Of a DNA stretch of 18,911 nt, positions 1 through 7,132 are shown piece after piece. The notes beneath the pieces are model-generated. The model made no database searches and had not been told where the DNA came from. It saw only the letters and a program-made list of their open reading frames with translations. A program made the position numbers and the translations under genes. The stretch's first letter is position 1. The number at the start of each line of letters is the position of its first letter. Origin of the DNA: an uncultured Methanobrevibacter sp. (GTDB lineage Archaea > Methanobacteriota > Methanobacteria > Methanobacteriales > Methanobacteriaceae); assembly GCF_937906425.1 (NCBI RefSeq), contig NZ_CALCYR010000080.1, positions 1 to 18,911 of the forward strand. The letters run 5' to 3'.

Positions 1-33
1 ACACTCTTTCCCTACACGACGCTCTTCCGATCT
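1..33 (+). other. Illumina TruSeq read-1 adapter left on the contig end
   Basis: These 33 bases match the standard Illumina read-1 adapter/primer, beginning ACACTCTTTCCC and ending GCTCTTCCGATCT. They are higher in GC than the genomic DNA that follows directly at base 34. This is library-preparation sequence that was not trimmed before assembly, so it marks a true contig end. Any reading frame entering it is artefactual. Confidence 0.97.
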
Positions 34-509
34 TTTAAGTAAGCACTAATTCCATTTACAATTAAAAGAACACCTAAAATCATTGTAAGCAATATTGGTT
101 GGTTTGAAGCGTAAATCGCTAGGAATATAACAACGACACCTAGAACTATGTTAATAAATGAAGTTGCTCTGCTCATAATTGAAACTCCAATTAATCCAAC
201 AATACCTAAAACGATTAACATGAATCCGACTATATAGAATTGAAGTCCTATTAAGAAGGATACTGCATTAATTGCGAATATGAATAATATTCCAATGATA
301 ATCATTATCAGTCCAATAATACCGCTTGCCAATGATATTGCATCGGAAACCTCTCTGGTTGAAAAAGCGGTAAAGAGAAGTCCTGCACCGAATAGCAATA
401 CACAAACACCAATGATTATGGAAATTAATTCTGAACTAAACATTGGGAAAAATATGAAGATTAAACCTAATATTATAGAAATTATTGCTATGACCTTGTT
501 GTTTTCCAT
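34..509 (-). CDS. DUF308 (HdeD-like) membrane protein, C-terminus missing
   Basis: The start is the ATG at 507-509, preceded by a good Shine-Dalgarno sequence (GAGGTGAAAAG). About 158 residues are genuine. The frame stays open to base 12, but its last six codons (reading DRKSVV) and the stop are adapter sequence, and the boundary falls inside the preceding lysine codon. The protein is almost entirely hydrophobic, with about six membrane segments in short pairs separated by glycine-rich turns. This is the pattern of DUF308/HdeD-like proteins, small archaeal and bacterial integral membrane proteins. HdeD is tied to acid resistance in E. coli, but the archaeal members have no firm role. The gene is divergent from the nitroreductase. 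True length is unknown because the contig ends here. Confidence 0.82.
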
Positions 510-555
510 CTTTTCACCTCGAATTTTTTTTTAATTAAATAATTATTTAGATTTT

Positions 556-571
556 ATCTTATATATAATTT
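556..571 (-). promoter_or_regulatory. TATA-like box for the DUF308 gene
   Basis: Read on the minus strand, this is an AT-only stretch containing TTATATATAAG, about 55 bases upstream of the DUF308 start. Transcription would start near base 537, leaving a short leader that includes the GAGGTG ribosome binding site. The rest of the 206-base divergent gap (510-715) is T/A-rich and includes the 12-mer AACGGAGGGTTT at 599-610. Confidence 0.45.
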
Positions 572-660
572 TAAACAATTTTTATATTTAATCTTTTTAA
601 CGGAGGGTTTTTGACTATTTTTTCACTATTTTTTTATTTTTAAGTATTTTAGATTAATTA

Positions 661-686
661 TTTAAATAATAAGATTAATAATCTTA
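661..686 (+). promoter_or_regulatory. Nitroreductase promoter with palindromic operator candidate
   Basis: A TATA-like box (TTTAAATAAT, 661-670) is followed immediately by a perfect inverted repeat, TAAGATT-AAT-AATCTTA (670-686). It lies between the box and the expected transcription start near 691. A repressor bound here would block RNA polymerase. The palindrome is visible; its use as an operator is inferred. Confidence 0.45.
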
Positions 687-715
687 AACAAGTTAAAAAA
701 TTCATTTGTGATATT

Positions 716-1234
716 ATGGATAATTTTGAAGAAATCATAAATACAAGGCGTAGCATAAGGGTATACACTTCTCAAATGGTTGAAGATGAAAAGATTGAAA
801 AGATCTTAAGGGCTGGAATGCAGGCTCCCGGAAGCAGGCTTGGTGCTGAACCTTGGGAATTTTTGGTAATTAAAAATAGGGAAACCTTGGATAAGCTTGC
901 TGAGATTAAACCAAGACTTTCCACAGCTCCTGTAGCTATTGTTCTTATTGCAAATATTGAAAGGGCATTTTATAAAGGAGTTTGGCAACAGGATATGAGT
1001 GCAGCAGCTGAAAATATGCTTCTTGAAGCATGTTATTTAGGTTTAGGCGGATTATGGAATGGTGTTGCTCCTGAAGAGGAAAGAATGGCTAAAATAGCTG
1101 AAATCATTGGTATAGATGACAATGAGAATTTAAAACCATTTTGTATTATCAGTCTCGGATATCCTGCTGACGGTTATGAAAATAAGTTTTTAGACAAATT
1201 TGATGAATCCAGAATTCATTATGAGACTTATTAG
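716..1234 (+). CDS. Nitroreductase-family FMN oxidoreductase
   Basis: 172 residues. The N-terminal RRSIRVY motif (11-17) is the phosphate-contacting segment of the nitroreductase fold. It is followed by MQAPGSRLGAEPWEF (about 35-49), the conserved helix and loop that begin the FMN pocket, and by a C-terminal glycine stretch (GLGGLWNG) and SLGYP. Family members bind FMN and use NAD(P)H to reduce nitro compounds, quinones or flavins; the substrate here cannot be told. The length is typical for short archaeal and clostridial members. A weak GTGAT ribosome binding site sits 4 bases before the ATG. The PLP enzyme begins 79 bases downstream behind its own AT-rich stretch, so co-transcription is possible but not certain. 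Confidence 0.88.
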   Translation: MDNFEEIINTRRSIRVYTSQMVEDEKIEKILRAGMQAPGSRLGAEPWEFLVIKNRETLDKLAEIKPRLSTAPVAIVLIANIERAFYKGVWQQDMSAAAENMLLEACYLGLGGLWNGVAPEEERMAKIAEIIGIDDNENLKPFCIISLGYPADGYENKFLDKFDESRIHYETY

Positions 1235-1313
1235 TCTTTAATTATCTTTAAATGCTTATTTAACTTTATTATTTATCTCTTAAGTTTTTATTCTAATTAT
1301 TTTGGTGAAATAA

Positions 1314-2486
1314 ATGAAACATGATTTTGATTCTATCGTAAATAGAAAAAACACAAACAGCCTTAAATGGGATCTGTTTAATGATGAGATTCCTATGTGG
1401 GTTGCAGATATGGACTTTAAGGCGGCTCCAAAGATTTATGAAGAAGTTAACAAAAGGGCTCAACAGGATGTTTACGGCTATTCCATTGTTCCTGATGAGT
1501 ATTTTGACAGTTATATTAATTGGTGGAAAAAGTATGGGCTTGAAATGAAAAGGGAGAACTTATTGTTTTCCATAAGTGTCATGCCTGCCATTACAAGTAT
1601 TATTCGTGCATTCACTTCAATTGGAGATAAGATTTTGCTTCAAAGTCCCGTTTATCATGTATTTTATCATGTTATTGAAAACAATAATCGTGAGGTAGTT
1701 GAAAATCAACTGATCTATAATAATTCTACTGATGATGTTGATTTAGCTTATACTATTGATTTTGAGGATTTGGAGAAAAAACTCTCTGATGATGATACTA
1801 AAATGATGTTGTTGTGCAATCCTCACAATCCTGTTGGGAAGATTTGGAAAAGGGAGGATTTAATTAAAATCGCTGATTTATGTGAAAAGCATGATGTTAT
1901 ATTGGTTTCTGATGAGATTCACTGCGATTTGACAGATCCTGGGGAAACTTATATTCCTTTGGCAAGTGTAAGTGATTATAAAAATGTTTTTACCACACTT
2001 TCTCCAAGCAAAACCTTTAATATTGCAGGACTTCAAAATGCAGTTGTTTTTACAGAAAATGAGGAATTCTATGAATTGCTTTCACAACAGTTAACAAGTG
2101 ATTTCTTCTCACAATCAAATATTTTTGCTATTGACTGTGCAATTGCAGCATATGAAAGCGAGGATTGGTTAAATGAATTGAGGGAATATCTTTTTGAAAA
2201 TAAAAAATTGGTCAATTCATTTTTAAGTGAAAATATTCCTGAAATAAAATTGGTTCCTGCAAATGCAACTTATCTTCTTTGGTTGGATTGTGAAGCTTTA
2301 AACAGTGATTCAAACACTGTTTCAACCTTTTTAAGAGAAAAAGTAGGATTGTTTTTATCTCCAGGCTGTCAGTTTGGAAGTGGAGGCGACAATTTTTTAA
2401 GACTTAATATTGCATGTCCAAGGGAAATCTTGGAAGAAGGATTAAATGCCTTAAAAGAAGGAATAAGATTATTTTTAGAAAAATAG
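1314..2486 (+). CDS. MalY/PatB-type PLP-dependent C-S lyase or aminotransferase
   Basis: 390 residues, the normal length for fold-type I aminotransferases. Landmarks run in order: MWVADMDF (28-35), typical of the MalY/PatB cystathionine beta-lyase branch; NPHNPVG (169-175), holding the cofactor-contacting Asn; SDEIHCD (199-205), whose Asp pairs with the PLP pyridine nitrogen; and SPSKTFNIAG (230-239), with Lys233 as the Schiff-base lysine. Near the C-terminus, FLRLNIACP carries the substrate-carboxylate Arg. Members cleave cystathionine or cysteine S-conjugates, giving a thiol, pyruvate and ammonia, and some act as aminotransferases. The start has a GGTGA site at a good distance. The preceding nitroreductase is on the same strand. 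Substrate specificity cannot be read from the sequence. Confidence 0.88.
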   Translation: MKHDFDSIVNRKNTNSLKWDLFNDEIPMWVADMDFKAAPKIYEEVNKRAQQDVYGYSIVPDEYFDSYINWWKKYGLEMKRENLLFSISVMPAITSIIRAFTSIGDKILLQSPVYHVFYHVIENNNREVVENQLIYNNSTDDVDLAYTIDFEDLEKKLSDDDTKMMLLCNPHNPVGKIWKREDLIKIADLCEKHDVILVSDEIHCDLTDPGETYIPLASVSDYKNVFTTLSPSKTFNIAGLQNAVVFTENEEFYELLSQQLTSDFFSQSNIFAIDCAIAAYESEDWLNELREYLFENKKLVNSFLSENIPEIKLVPANATYLLWLDCEALNSDSNTVSTFLREKVGLFLSPGCQFGSGGDNFLRLNIACPREILEEGLNALKEGIRLFLEK

Positions 2487-2641
2487 CTTTTGCTTAGTTG
2501 ATTCCTTTTCTTCTTTTTTTAGTTTTAAAAATAGCTTATTTTATTTATTAATTTATTTATTTATTTATTCTTTTTTTTGTTTAAAAATAGCTTATTAGTT
2601 AAAAACAGAATTATTTTAATGAAAAAAAGTATTAAAAGAAA
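2487..2641. repeat. Convergent gap with a 17-bp direct repeat and T-tracts
   Basis: This lies between two convergent genes. The 17-mer beginning TTTAAAAATAGC occurs at 2524-2540 and 2580-2596, with a TTTA tetranucleotide run (about 2543-2570) between the copies. A shorter relative of the repeat covers the stop codon of the upstream gene. The T-rich stretches on both strands would serve as archaeal terminators. No gene is seen. Confidence 0.5.
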
Positions 2642-3424
2642 TTATAAAATTTCTTCTAAATATTCATCTATGTGTTGGAGTGCTTCTTTTAACTGTTTTC
2701 CACTAAATCCATGGCCTCCTCCCTTAATTATATTTAATTTGGAATTTTTATAAGTCTCATTTGCTTTAATGGAGTATTCCAATGGGACCAAATAATCTCG
2801 GTCTCCATGATTTATGAGAACTTTCTTATCATATTGTTTAATTATTTCATAAGAATCAACATCCCATATGTCACTAACATATTTGGGACCTATAAAAATC
2901 CAATTGTGGTAGAAAAATTCATCAGGAACATTGTCTTTGGATTTAAAGGTATGGTGGACATCATCTCTAATATTGAATGCAGGATAATTAAGTATTACTC
3001 CTTCAATATCATTTTGGACTTTAACTGAAAGGAGTGCTGTAACCAATCCGCCCTGACTTTCACCTATTAAGATAATTTTTGATAGATTGATTTCCTTAGT
3101 TTGTTTAAAATAATTTACAACAGAGTTTAAATCATCAACTTCTGTTAAAACAGACATTTCTGTTGTTTTTCCATCACTTTTTGAATATCTTCCACCACCC
3201 ATGAAGTCAAATAAGAATATTCCCATATTTTTATCCAAGAAATATTTGATGTATTTTTCTCCTGTGCTATGGTTTGATCCAAGTACATGGGAATAGATTA
3301 CAAGGGGAATTTCCTCTTTAAGGTCATATTCCTCTGGAAGGTATAATTCTCCCCAAATTCTTTTTTTATCCCGATTTATGAAAATTTCTTTTCTTAAAAA
3401 TCCTTTATTTTTATTAAAAGTCAT
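2642..3424 (-). CDS. Alpha/beta hydrolase (S33/acyl-peptidase-like)
   Basis: 260 residues with the alpha/beta hydrolase fold. The oxyanion region is YSHVLGS (44-50), the nucleophile elbow is GESQGG (121-126) with Ser123, the acid lies in HGDRDYLVP (206-214), and the catalytic His is in GGGHGFSG (235-242). The class covers esterases, lipases and peptidases, and the substrate is unknown. No signal peptide is present, so it acts in the cytoplasm. The first ten codons and the upstream region are tandemly duplicated (see the repeat at 3394-3503), so a second identical ATG lies 56 bases upstream but runs into a stop after 11 codons. No clear Shine-Dalgarno sequence precedes the ATG, unlike most neighbours, so a leaderless or short-leader transcript is possible. 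It is convergent with the PLP enzyme. Confidence 0.85.
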   Translation of the reverse strand: MTFNKNKGFLRKEIFINRDKKRIWGELYLPEEYDLKEEIPLVIYSHVLGSNHSTGEKYIKYFLDKNMGIFLFDFMGGGRYSKSDGKTTEMSVLTEVDDLNSVVNYFKQTKEINLSKIILIGESQGGLVTALLSVKVQNDIEGVILNYPAFNIRDDVHHTFKSKDNVPDEFFYHNWIFIGPKYVSDIWDVDSYEIIKQYDKKVLINHGDRDYLVPLEYSIKANETYKNSKLNIIKGGGHGFSGKQLKEALQHIDEYLEEIL

Positions 3425-3503
3425 ATTAACATCTAAATATTTTTTTAATTTAAAAATCCTTTATTTTTATTAAAAGTCATATTAACATCTAAATATTTTT
3501 TTA
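3394..3503 (-). repeat. 54-bp perfect tandem duplication over a gene start
   Basis: Bases 3394-3447 and 3450-3503 are identical, a period of 56 bases with a 2-base spacer. The first copy contains the first ten codons of the hydrolase plus its upstream sequence. The second repeats the same start in a different frame relative to the gene, encoding an 11-residue mini-ORF that ends in TAA. Perfect identity in such AT-rich non-coding DNA suggests a recent event. Confidence 0.92.
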
Positions 3504-3547
3504 TTTTGAATTTTGGTCTTTTTTTAAGAAATTGGATAAGATTATAT

Positions 3548-3898
3548 TTATTCTAAAAGTTCCTTCCAAGCGGCTTCCTTAAAACCGGTTAAAGCACCAT
3601 CATCAGTTACAATGATAGGTCTTTTTACTAACATTCCATCACTTGCCAGCAATTTTAACTGTTCTTCTTCGCTCATGTCTGCCAATTTATCTTTTAAGCC
3701 CATGGATCTGTAGACCATTCCGCTTGTGTTGAAGAATCTTTTTAATGGAAGTCCACTTTTTTCATACCATTCCTTAAGTTCATCGTAGTTAGGATTGTCT
3801 GCCACAATGTCCTTTTCCTCATATTCGTATCCGTTTTCGTCTAACCATTTTTTTGCTTTTTTACAAGTTGTGCATTTAGGATAATGTACAAATAACAT
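3548..3898 (-). CDS. ArsC/Spx-family thioredoxin-fold protein with CXXC
   Basis: 116 residues, the usual length for the ArsC/Spx/YffB family. The N-terminus has HYPKCTTCKKAKKWL, giving a CTTC pair at Cys9 and Cys12. The conserved LKRFFNTSG (52-60) and KRPI (92-95) are family hallmarks. True glutaredoxin-linked arsenate reductases usually have a single catalytic Cys here, and no arsenic-resistance gene is nearby. A thiol-redox role, or an Spx-like regulatory role, is therefore as plausible as arsenate reduction, although Spx itself needs a bacterial RNA polymerase partner. The ATG is preceded by GAGGT. It is divergent from the flavodoxin across a repeat-rich gap. The family call is firm; the reaction is open. 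Confidence 0.85.
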   Translation of the reverse strand: MLFVHYPKCTTCKKAKKWLDENGYEYEEKDIVADNPNYDELKEWYEKSGLPLKRFFNTSGMVYRSMGLKDKLADMSEEEQLKLLASDGMLVKRPIIVTDDGALTGFKEAAWKELLE

Positions 3899-4130
3899 TT
3901 TAAAACCTCTTTACTTTAAAAATTAGTTTTTTTAAATTTTGGCAATTCAACAACTAATTTTTTAAATTCATTCTTATTAATTTAATATTTATTTTGTTTT
4001 TCAAAATATTTTAAATTGTTTATTTGGATTTAACCAATGTTTTTTTTAATTGTTTTCTTAACTCAATTTTTAATTTTGTTTAATTGTTTTTTTAATTAAG
4101 TATTTATTATTATTTTTTAAATTTAAGTTA

Positions 4131-4200
4131 ACTTAGTGAAATTTAGTGAAATTTAGTGAAACTTAGTAAAAGTTAGTAAAAGTTAGTAAAAATTATTAAA
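4131..4200 (+). repeat. 10-bp tandem repeat upstream of flavodoxin (about 7 units)
   Basis: Seven consecutive 10-base units follow the consensus (A/T)NTTAGT(G/A)AA, six of them with an intact TTAGT core. The first three end GTGAA and the next three GTAAA. An inverted ACTAA lies downstream at 4238-4242. The array sits just before a TATA-like TTTAAATACT (4211-4220) and 66 bases before the flavodoxin ATG. The rest of the 367-base divergent gap (3899-4265) is AT-rich with no visible gene. Confidence 0.85.
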
Positions 4201-4265
4201 TTAAGTAAAATTTAAATACTTTGTTTAAAAATTTAATACTAATTAAGTTTAATTAAAGTGATATT

Positions 4266-4724
4266 ATGAGTACATTGGTTGTATATTATTCAAGAACAGA
4301 TGTAACAAAGAAACTTGCTGAAGCTATTCAATCCAAATTAAATTGTGATATTGAAGAAATTGTTTCTAAAGTCAATTATCAAGGTAAAATAGGTTTTGCA
4401 CGTGGTGGAAAGGATGCTATCTCTGAAAAGATTGTTGATTTGGAAGATTTAAAATTTGACCCTGCAGATTATGATTTGGTTTATTTAGGAGTTCCTGTTT
4501 GGGCAAGTAAAGCTGCAAATCCTATGATTTCCTACATTAAACAAAATGAAGGCAAATTCAATAATGTTAAATTCTTTGCAACAGCAGGCGGCAGCGGATT
4601 TGAAGGAACCTTTAAGCAAATGGAAGAGTATGTTGGAAAAGCACCTTTAAAAACATTGTCATTAACTACCAAGGAAGTTAAAAAAGACCTCTTTGAAAGT
4701 GCTTTGGACCAATTTTTAGAATAA
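4266..4724 (+). CDS. Flavodoxin-like FMN protein
   Basis: 152 residues. The N-terminal strand and loop VVYYSRTDVTKKLAEAI hold the flavodoxin phosphate-binding loop (Ser9, Thr11, Thr14). Later segments fit the flavin-flanking loops: VYLGVPVWASKAANP (about 72-86) and FFATAGGSGFEGTF (about 102-115). It should bind FMN and carry electrons, or act as a small flavodoxin-type reductase, in the cytoplasm. The ATG is preceded by a weak AGTGAT site. It lies upstream of the peroxidase on the same strand, but that gene has its own promoter-like sequence. The partner is unknown. Confidence 0.86.
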   Translation: MSTLVVYYSRTDVTKKLAEAIQSKLNCDIEEIVSKVNYQGKIGFARGGKDAISEKIVDLEDLKFDPADYDLVYLGVPVWASKAANPMISYIKQNEGKFNNVKFFATAGGSGFEGTFKQMEEYVGKAPLKTLSLTTKEVKKDLFESALDQFLE

Positions 4725-4830
4725 TATTGATTTTTTATTTTTATAATTTAAAATCTTGTTAATTTATTTTTAAAATTTCTTTTTTTAATTCATTAACAAG
4801 TTTTTTAATGAAGTTAATAAAATTAAATAG

Positions 4831-4898
4831 AAATATTTATATTGTTTGAAACAATTAAAAGTAAATTATATGTTAAAATTTTTGATTGTTCAATCAAA
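4831..4898 (+). promoter_or_regulatory. Peroxidase promoter with two palindromes
   Basis: A TATA-like AAATATTTATA (4831-4841) runs into a perfect inverted repeat ATTGTTT-G-AAACAAT (4841-4855), just upstream of the expected transcription start near 4862. A second perfect inverted repeat, TTTGATTG-TT-CAATCAAA (4881-4898), lies in the leader and could form a hairpin or a second operator. The ATG follows at 4939 behind a GGTGA site. The repeats are directly visible; regulation is inferred. Confidence 0.5.
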
Positions 4899-4938
4899 TT
4901 TAACAATTTTTAATCTACTTAACTTTTAAGGTGAAATA

Positions 4939-5478
4939 ATGTCAATTTATGATTTTGAAGTTAAAGACACCGAAGGAAACATGGTTTCTCTCAGTGAATA
5001 CAAGGACAAAGTTTTATTGATTGTTAATTCCGCTACCAAATGTGGTTTTACTCCTCAATATAATGAATTAACTGAAATTTTCAATGAATTTAAAGATGAT
5101 GGATTTCTTATTTTAGACTTCCCATGCAATCAGTTTGGTAAACAAGCTCCTGGTACTGGTGAAGAAATTGCAGAAACCTGCCGTTCAAAATATTTGGTCC
5201 CTTATCCTATATTTGAAAAAATTGAGGTAAATGGTGAAAATGAAGAGCCATTATACACTTATCTAAAAGAAGAACAACCATTTAAAGACATTACTGGTGA
5301 TGGAGCTAGGAAATTGAAAATGGTTATTAAAATGATGGATAGGAATTATAAGGACAATAATGACATCAAATGGAACTTTACTAAATTTTTAGTTGATCGT
5401 GAAGGTAATGTTGTACAAAGATTTGAACCAACTGAAAGTTTAGACGATGTAAAAGCAAGAGTTAAAGAATTATTATAA
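4939..5478 (+). CDS. Glutathione-peroxidase-family peroxidase (thioredoxin-type, cysteine form)
   Basis: 179 residues. NSATKCGFTPQY carries the peroxidatic Cys35; FPCNQFGKQAPG (62-73) is the second family signature, with the active-site Gln69; and KWNFTKF (144-150) gives the catalytic Trp145 and Asn146. A further cysteine in ETCRSKY (Cys81) is placed like the resolving Cys of thioredoxin-dependent members. The enzyme reduces peroxides to water or alcohols. Methanogens generally lack glutathione, so thioredoxin or a similar thiol is the likely donor. There is no signal peptide, so it is cytoplasmic. It uses Cys rather than selenocysteine. It probably helps an anaerobe survive oxygen, and the family is largely bacterial, so past transfer is likely. 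Confidence 0.93.
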   Translation: MSIYDFEVKDTEGNMVSLSEYKDKVLLIVNSATKCGFTPQYNELTEIFNEFKDDGFLILDFPCNQFGKQAPGTGEEIAETCRSKYLVPYPIFEKIEVNGENEEPLYTYLKEEQPFKDITGDGARKLKMVIKMMDRNYKDNNDIKWNFTKFLVDREGNVVQRFEPTESLDDVKARVKELL

Positions 5479-5545
5479 TTCTTTTCCTTATTTTTTTCTT
5501 TTTTATGATATTTTTTATTCTTTATTTTTAAGCTCTTTTAAAAAT

Positions 5546-5700
5546 AATTAAGGTTTTGTAATCTTTAATACTGCTTATTTTGAATTTTATTCTTTTTTAA
5601 AAAATTAATTAAGGTTTTGAATCTTTAATATTGCTTATTTTGAATTTTATTCTTTTTTAAAAATTAATTATGGATTTTGTAATCTTTATATATCACTTAT
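5546..5700 (+). repeat. About 60-bp tandem repeat, 2.5 copies
   Basis: The block starting AGGTTTTGTAATCTTTAATA (5551) recurs at 5612 almost unchanged, and a third partial, diverged copy begins near 5672 (GGATTTTGTAATCTTTATA). The third copy has become TATA-like (TTTATATATC, about 5685-5694), well placed to be the promoter of the radical SAM gene starting at 5739. Confidence 0.8.
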
Positions 5701-5738
5701 TTTAAAATATAATTAGAATTTAAATCAGTGGGGATAAT

Positions 5739-6833
5739 ATGGAGAATGGTTTTGATATTCAGGAATATTTGGCTAATGGTGCTGAAAACATCATTAAAAA
5801 TGCAATTTCTGCCACATTTAAAAATCCAAAAGAAACACTATTTTTAAGCAAATTTATCAAAAACAGCAGAAAAGCTTCCAATATTAGAAAATCATATTCC
5901 AAAAAGGGTACAAACATCCCTGCATTTTTAATAGCAAGTATTACAAGCAGCTGTAATCTGCACTGTACCGGTTGCTACTCAAGGGCAAATGAAATCTGCA
6001 GTGATGATGAGCCACAGAATCAGCTTAGTGGAGATGATTGGGAGGATATATTCGAGCAATCAAAGGATTTAGGCATTAATTTCATAGTTCTTGCAGGTGG
6101 AGAACCCTTAATGAGAGAGGATGTAATTCTAAAAGCTTGCAAATTCCCAGAAATTTTGTTTCCAGTATTTACCAACGGAACCTTGCTCAGCAATTATTAT
6201 TTTGACTTGATTGACAAAAACAGAAACATCATTCCAATTTTATCCATTGAAGGAGACGCGGAAAGGACAGATTCAAGAAGGGGGATTGGAATTTACAGCC
6301 AATTGATTGAGTCAATGAATTACATGAGGGACAATAATCTAATATTCGGATCTTCAATCACACTTACAAGTGAAAATTTGGATTATGCCTTTTCAGATGA
6401 ATTTATTAGCAAATTGATTGATTTAGGTTCTAAAGTATTGTTCTTTATAGAGTTTGTTCCAATTGATGAAAATGCAAGAGACTTGACCTTATCCGACCAG
6501 CAAAGGGATTATAGCTTGGAAAAAATTGATGAAATACGTGAAAAATATCCTGATATCTTATTTATGTCATTTCCGGGAGATGAACGGGAAAGTGGAGGTT
6601 GCCTTGCAGCAGGCAGGGGATTTTTCCACATAAACTCACATGGCGGTGCAGAACCTTGTCCCGCTTCACCTTATTCTAATCTTAACGTTAAGGAAAATTC
6701 AATTCTTGAAGTATTGGAATCAAGATTCTTTAAAGCCTTAAGGGAAAATAATCTCCTGATGGAACATCATGAGGGGGCTTGTGTATTGTTTGAACACGAA
6801 AAAGAGGTTAAAGAATTGTTAAATGAAAAATAG
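5739..6833 (+). CDS. Radical SAM protein with SPASM-like C-terminal cysteines
   Basis: 364 residues. SSCNLHCTGCYS gives the CX3CX2C [4Fe-4S]/SAM site (Cys72, Cys76, Cys79), followed by LAGGEPLMRED with the GGEP SAM-binding motif (about 120-123). At the C-terminus, Cys288 (GGCLAAGRG), Cys307 (AEPCPASPYSN) and Cys348 (EGACVLFEH) resemble the SPASM/twitch region that holds extra Fe-S clusters in peptide- and cofactor-maturing enzymes of the MoaA/PqqE/NifB superfamily. The N-terminal 60 residues are helical and basic. Its reaction cannot be assigned: no precursor peptide or known pathway gene is adjacent. The start has a GGGG-containing site (GTGGGGATAAT). It ends toward the low-complexity gap and is convergent with the adhesin fragment. 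Confidence 0.85.
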   Translation: MENGFDIQEYLANGAENIIKNAISATFKNPKETLFLSKFIKNSRKASNIRKSYSKKGTNIPAFLIASITSSCNLHCTGCYSRANEICSDDEPQNQLSGDDWEDIFEQSKDLGINFIVLAGGEPLMREDVILKACKFPEILFPVFTNGTLLSNYYFDLIDKNRNIIPILSIEGDAERTDSRRGIGIYSQLIESMNYMRDNNLIFGSSITLTSENLDYAFSDEFISKLIDLGSKVLFFIEFVPIDENARDLTLSDQQRDYSLEKIDEIREKYPDILFMSFPGDERESGGCLAAGRGFFHINSHGGAEPCPASPYSNLNVKENSILEVLESRFFKALRENNLLMEHHEGACVLFEHEKEVKELLNEK

Positions 6834-6845
6834 GATTATCTAATC

Positions 6846-7024
6846 AAATATAAAAAATTAAGAAAATTAAAAAAAATTAAGAAAAATATAAAAAATTAAG
6901 AAAAATATAAAAAATTAAGAAAATTAAAAAAAATTAAGAAAATTAAAAAAAATTAAGATAAAATTAAAAATTAAGAAAATTAAAAAAAATTAAGAAAATT
7001 AAAAAAATTAGTAAAAAATTAAAA
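6846..7024 (+). repeat. Low-complexity AATTAAGAAAA repeat without cytosine
   Basis: A degenerate tandem array of AATTAAG and AAAATTAA units of about 18-21 bases fills most of a 299-base convergent gap. No cytosine occurs on the + strand for 179 bases. It lies beyond the stop of the radical SAM gene. No gene is seen. Read on the minus strand, the long T-tracts would act as repeated terminators for the opposing adhesin gene. Confidence 0.8.
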
Positions 7025-7042
7025 CAAAAAATATAAACAAAT

Positions 7043-7132
7043 AAATCCCTAAAAAAAGAAAAAATACTTATTATTTTTTATCTTTAAAAAGGAGTAATCC
7101 CTTATTTTTTCCTTAAAAAAAGAAAAATAGTA
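7043..7132 (-). terminator. T-tract terminator region of the split adhesin gene
   Basis: Just beyond the stop on the minus strand are two T-tracts separated by a single C (TTTTTCTTTTTTT), and a similar block recurs about 50 bases further on. The two blocks are near-direct repeats, each next to an ATCCCT element. Archaeal RNA polymerase terminates at U-rich runs like these. Confidence 0.45.

Noticed and set aside
3548..3898. Calling this gene a true arsenate reductase
   Set aside because: It has a CXXC pair rather than a lone catalytic Cys, and no arsenic-resistance genes are near; only the family level is supported.
4881..4898. A riboswitch in the peroxidase leader
   Set aside because: There is only one simple hairpin, with no conserved multi-stem structure or known aptamer motif.
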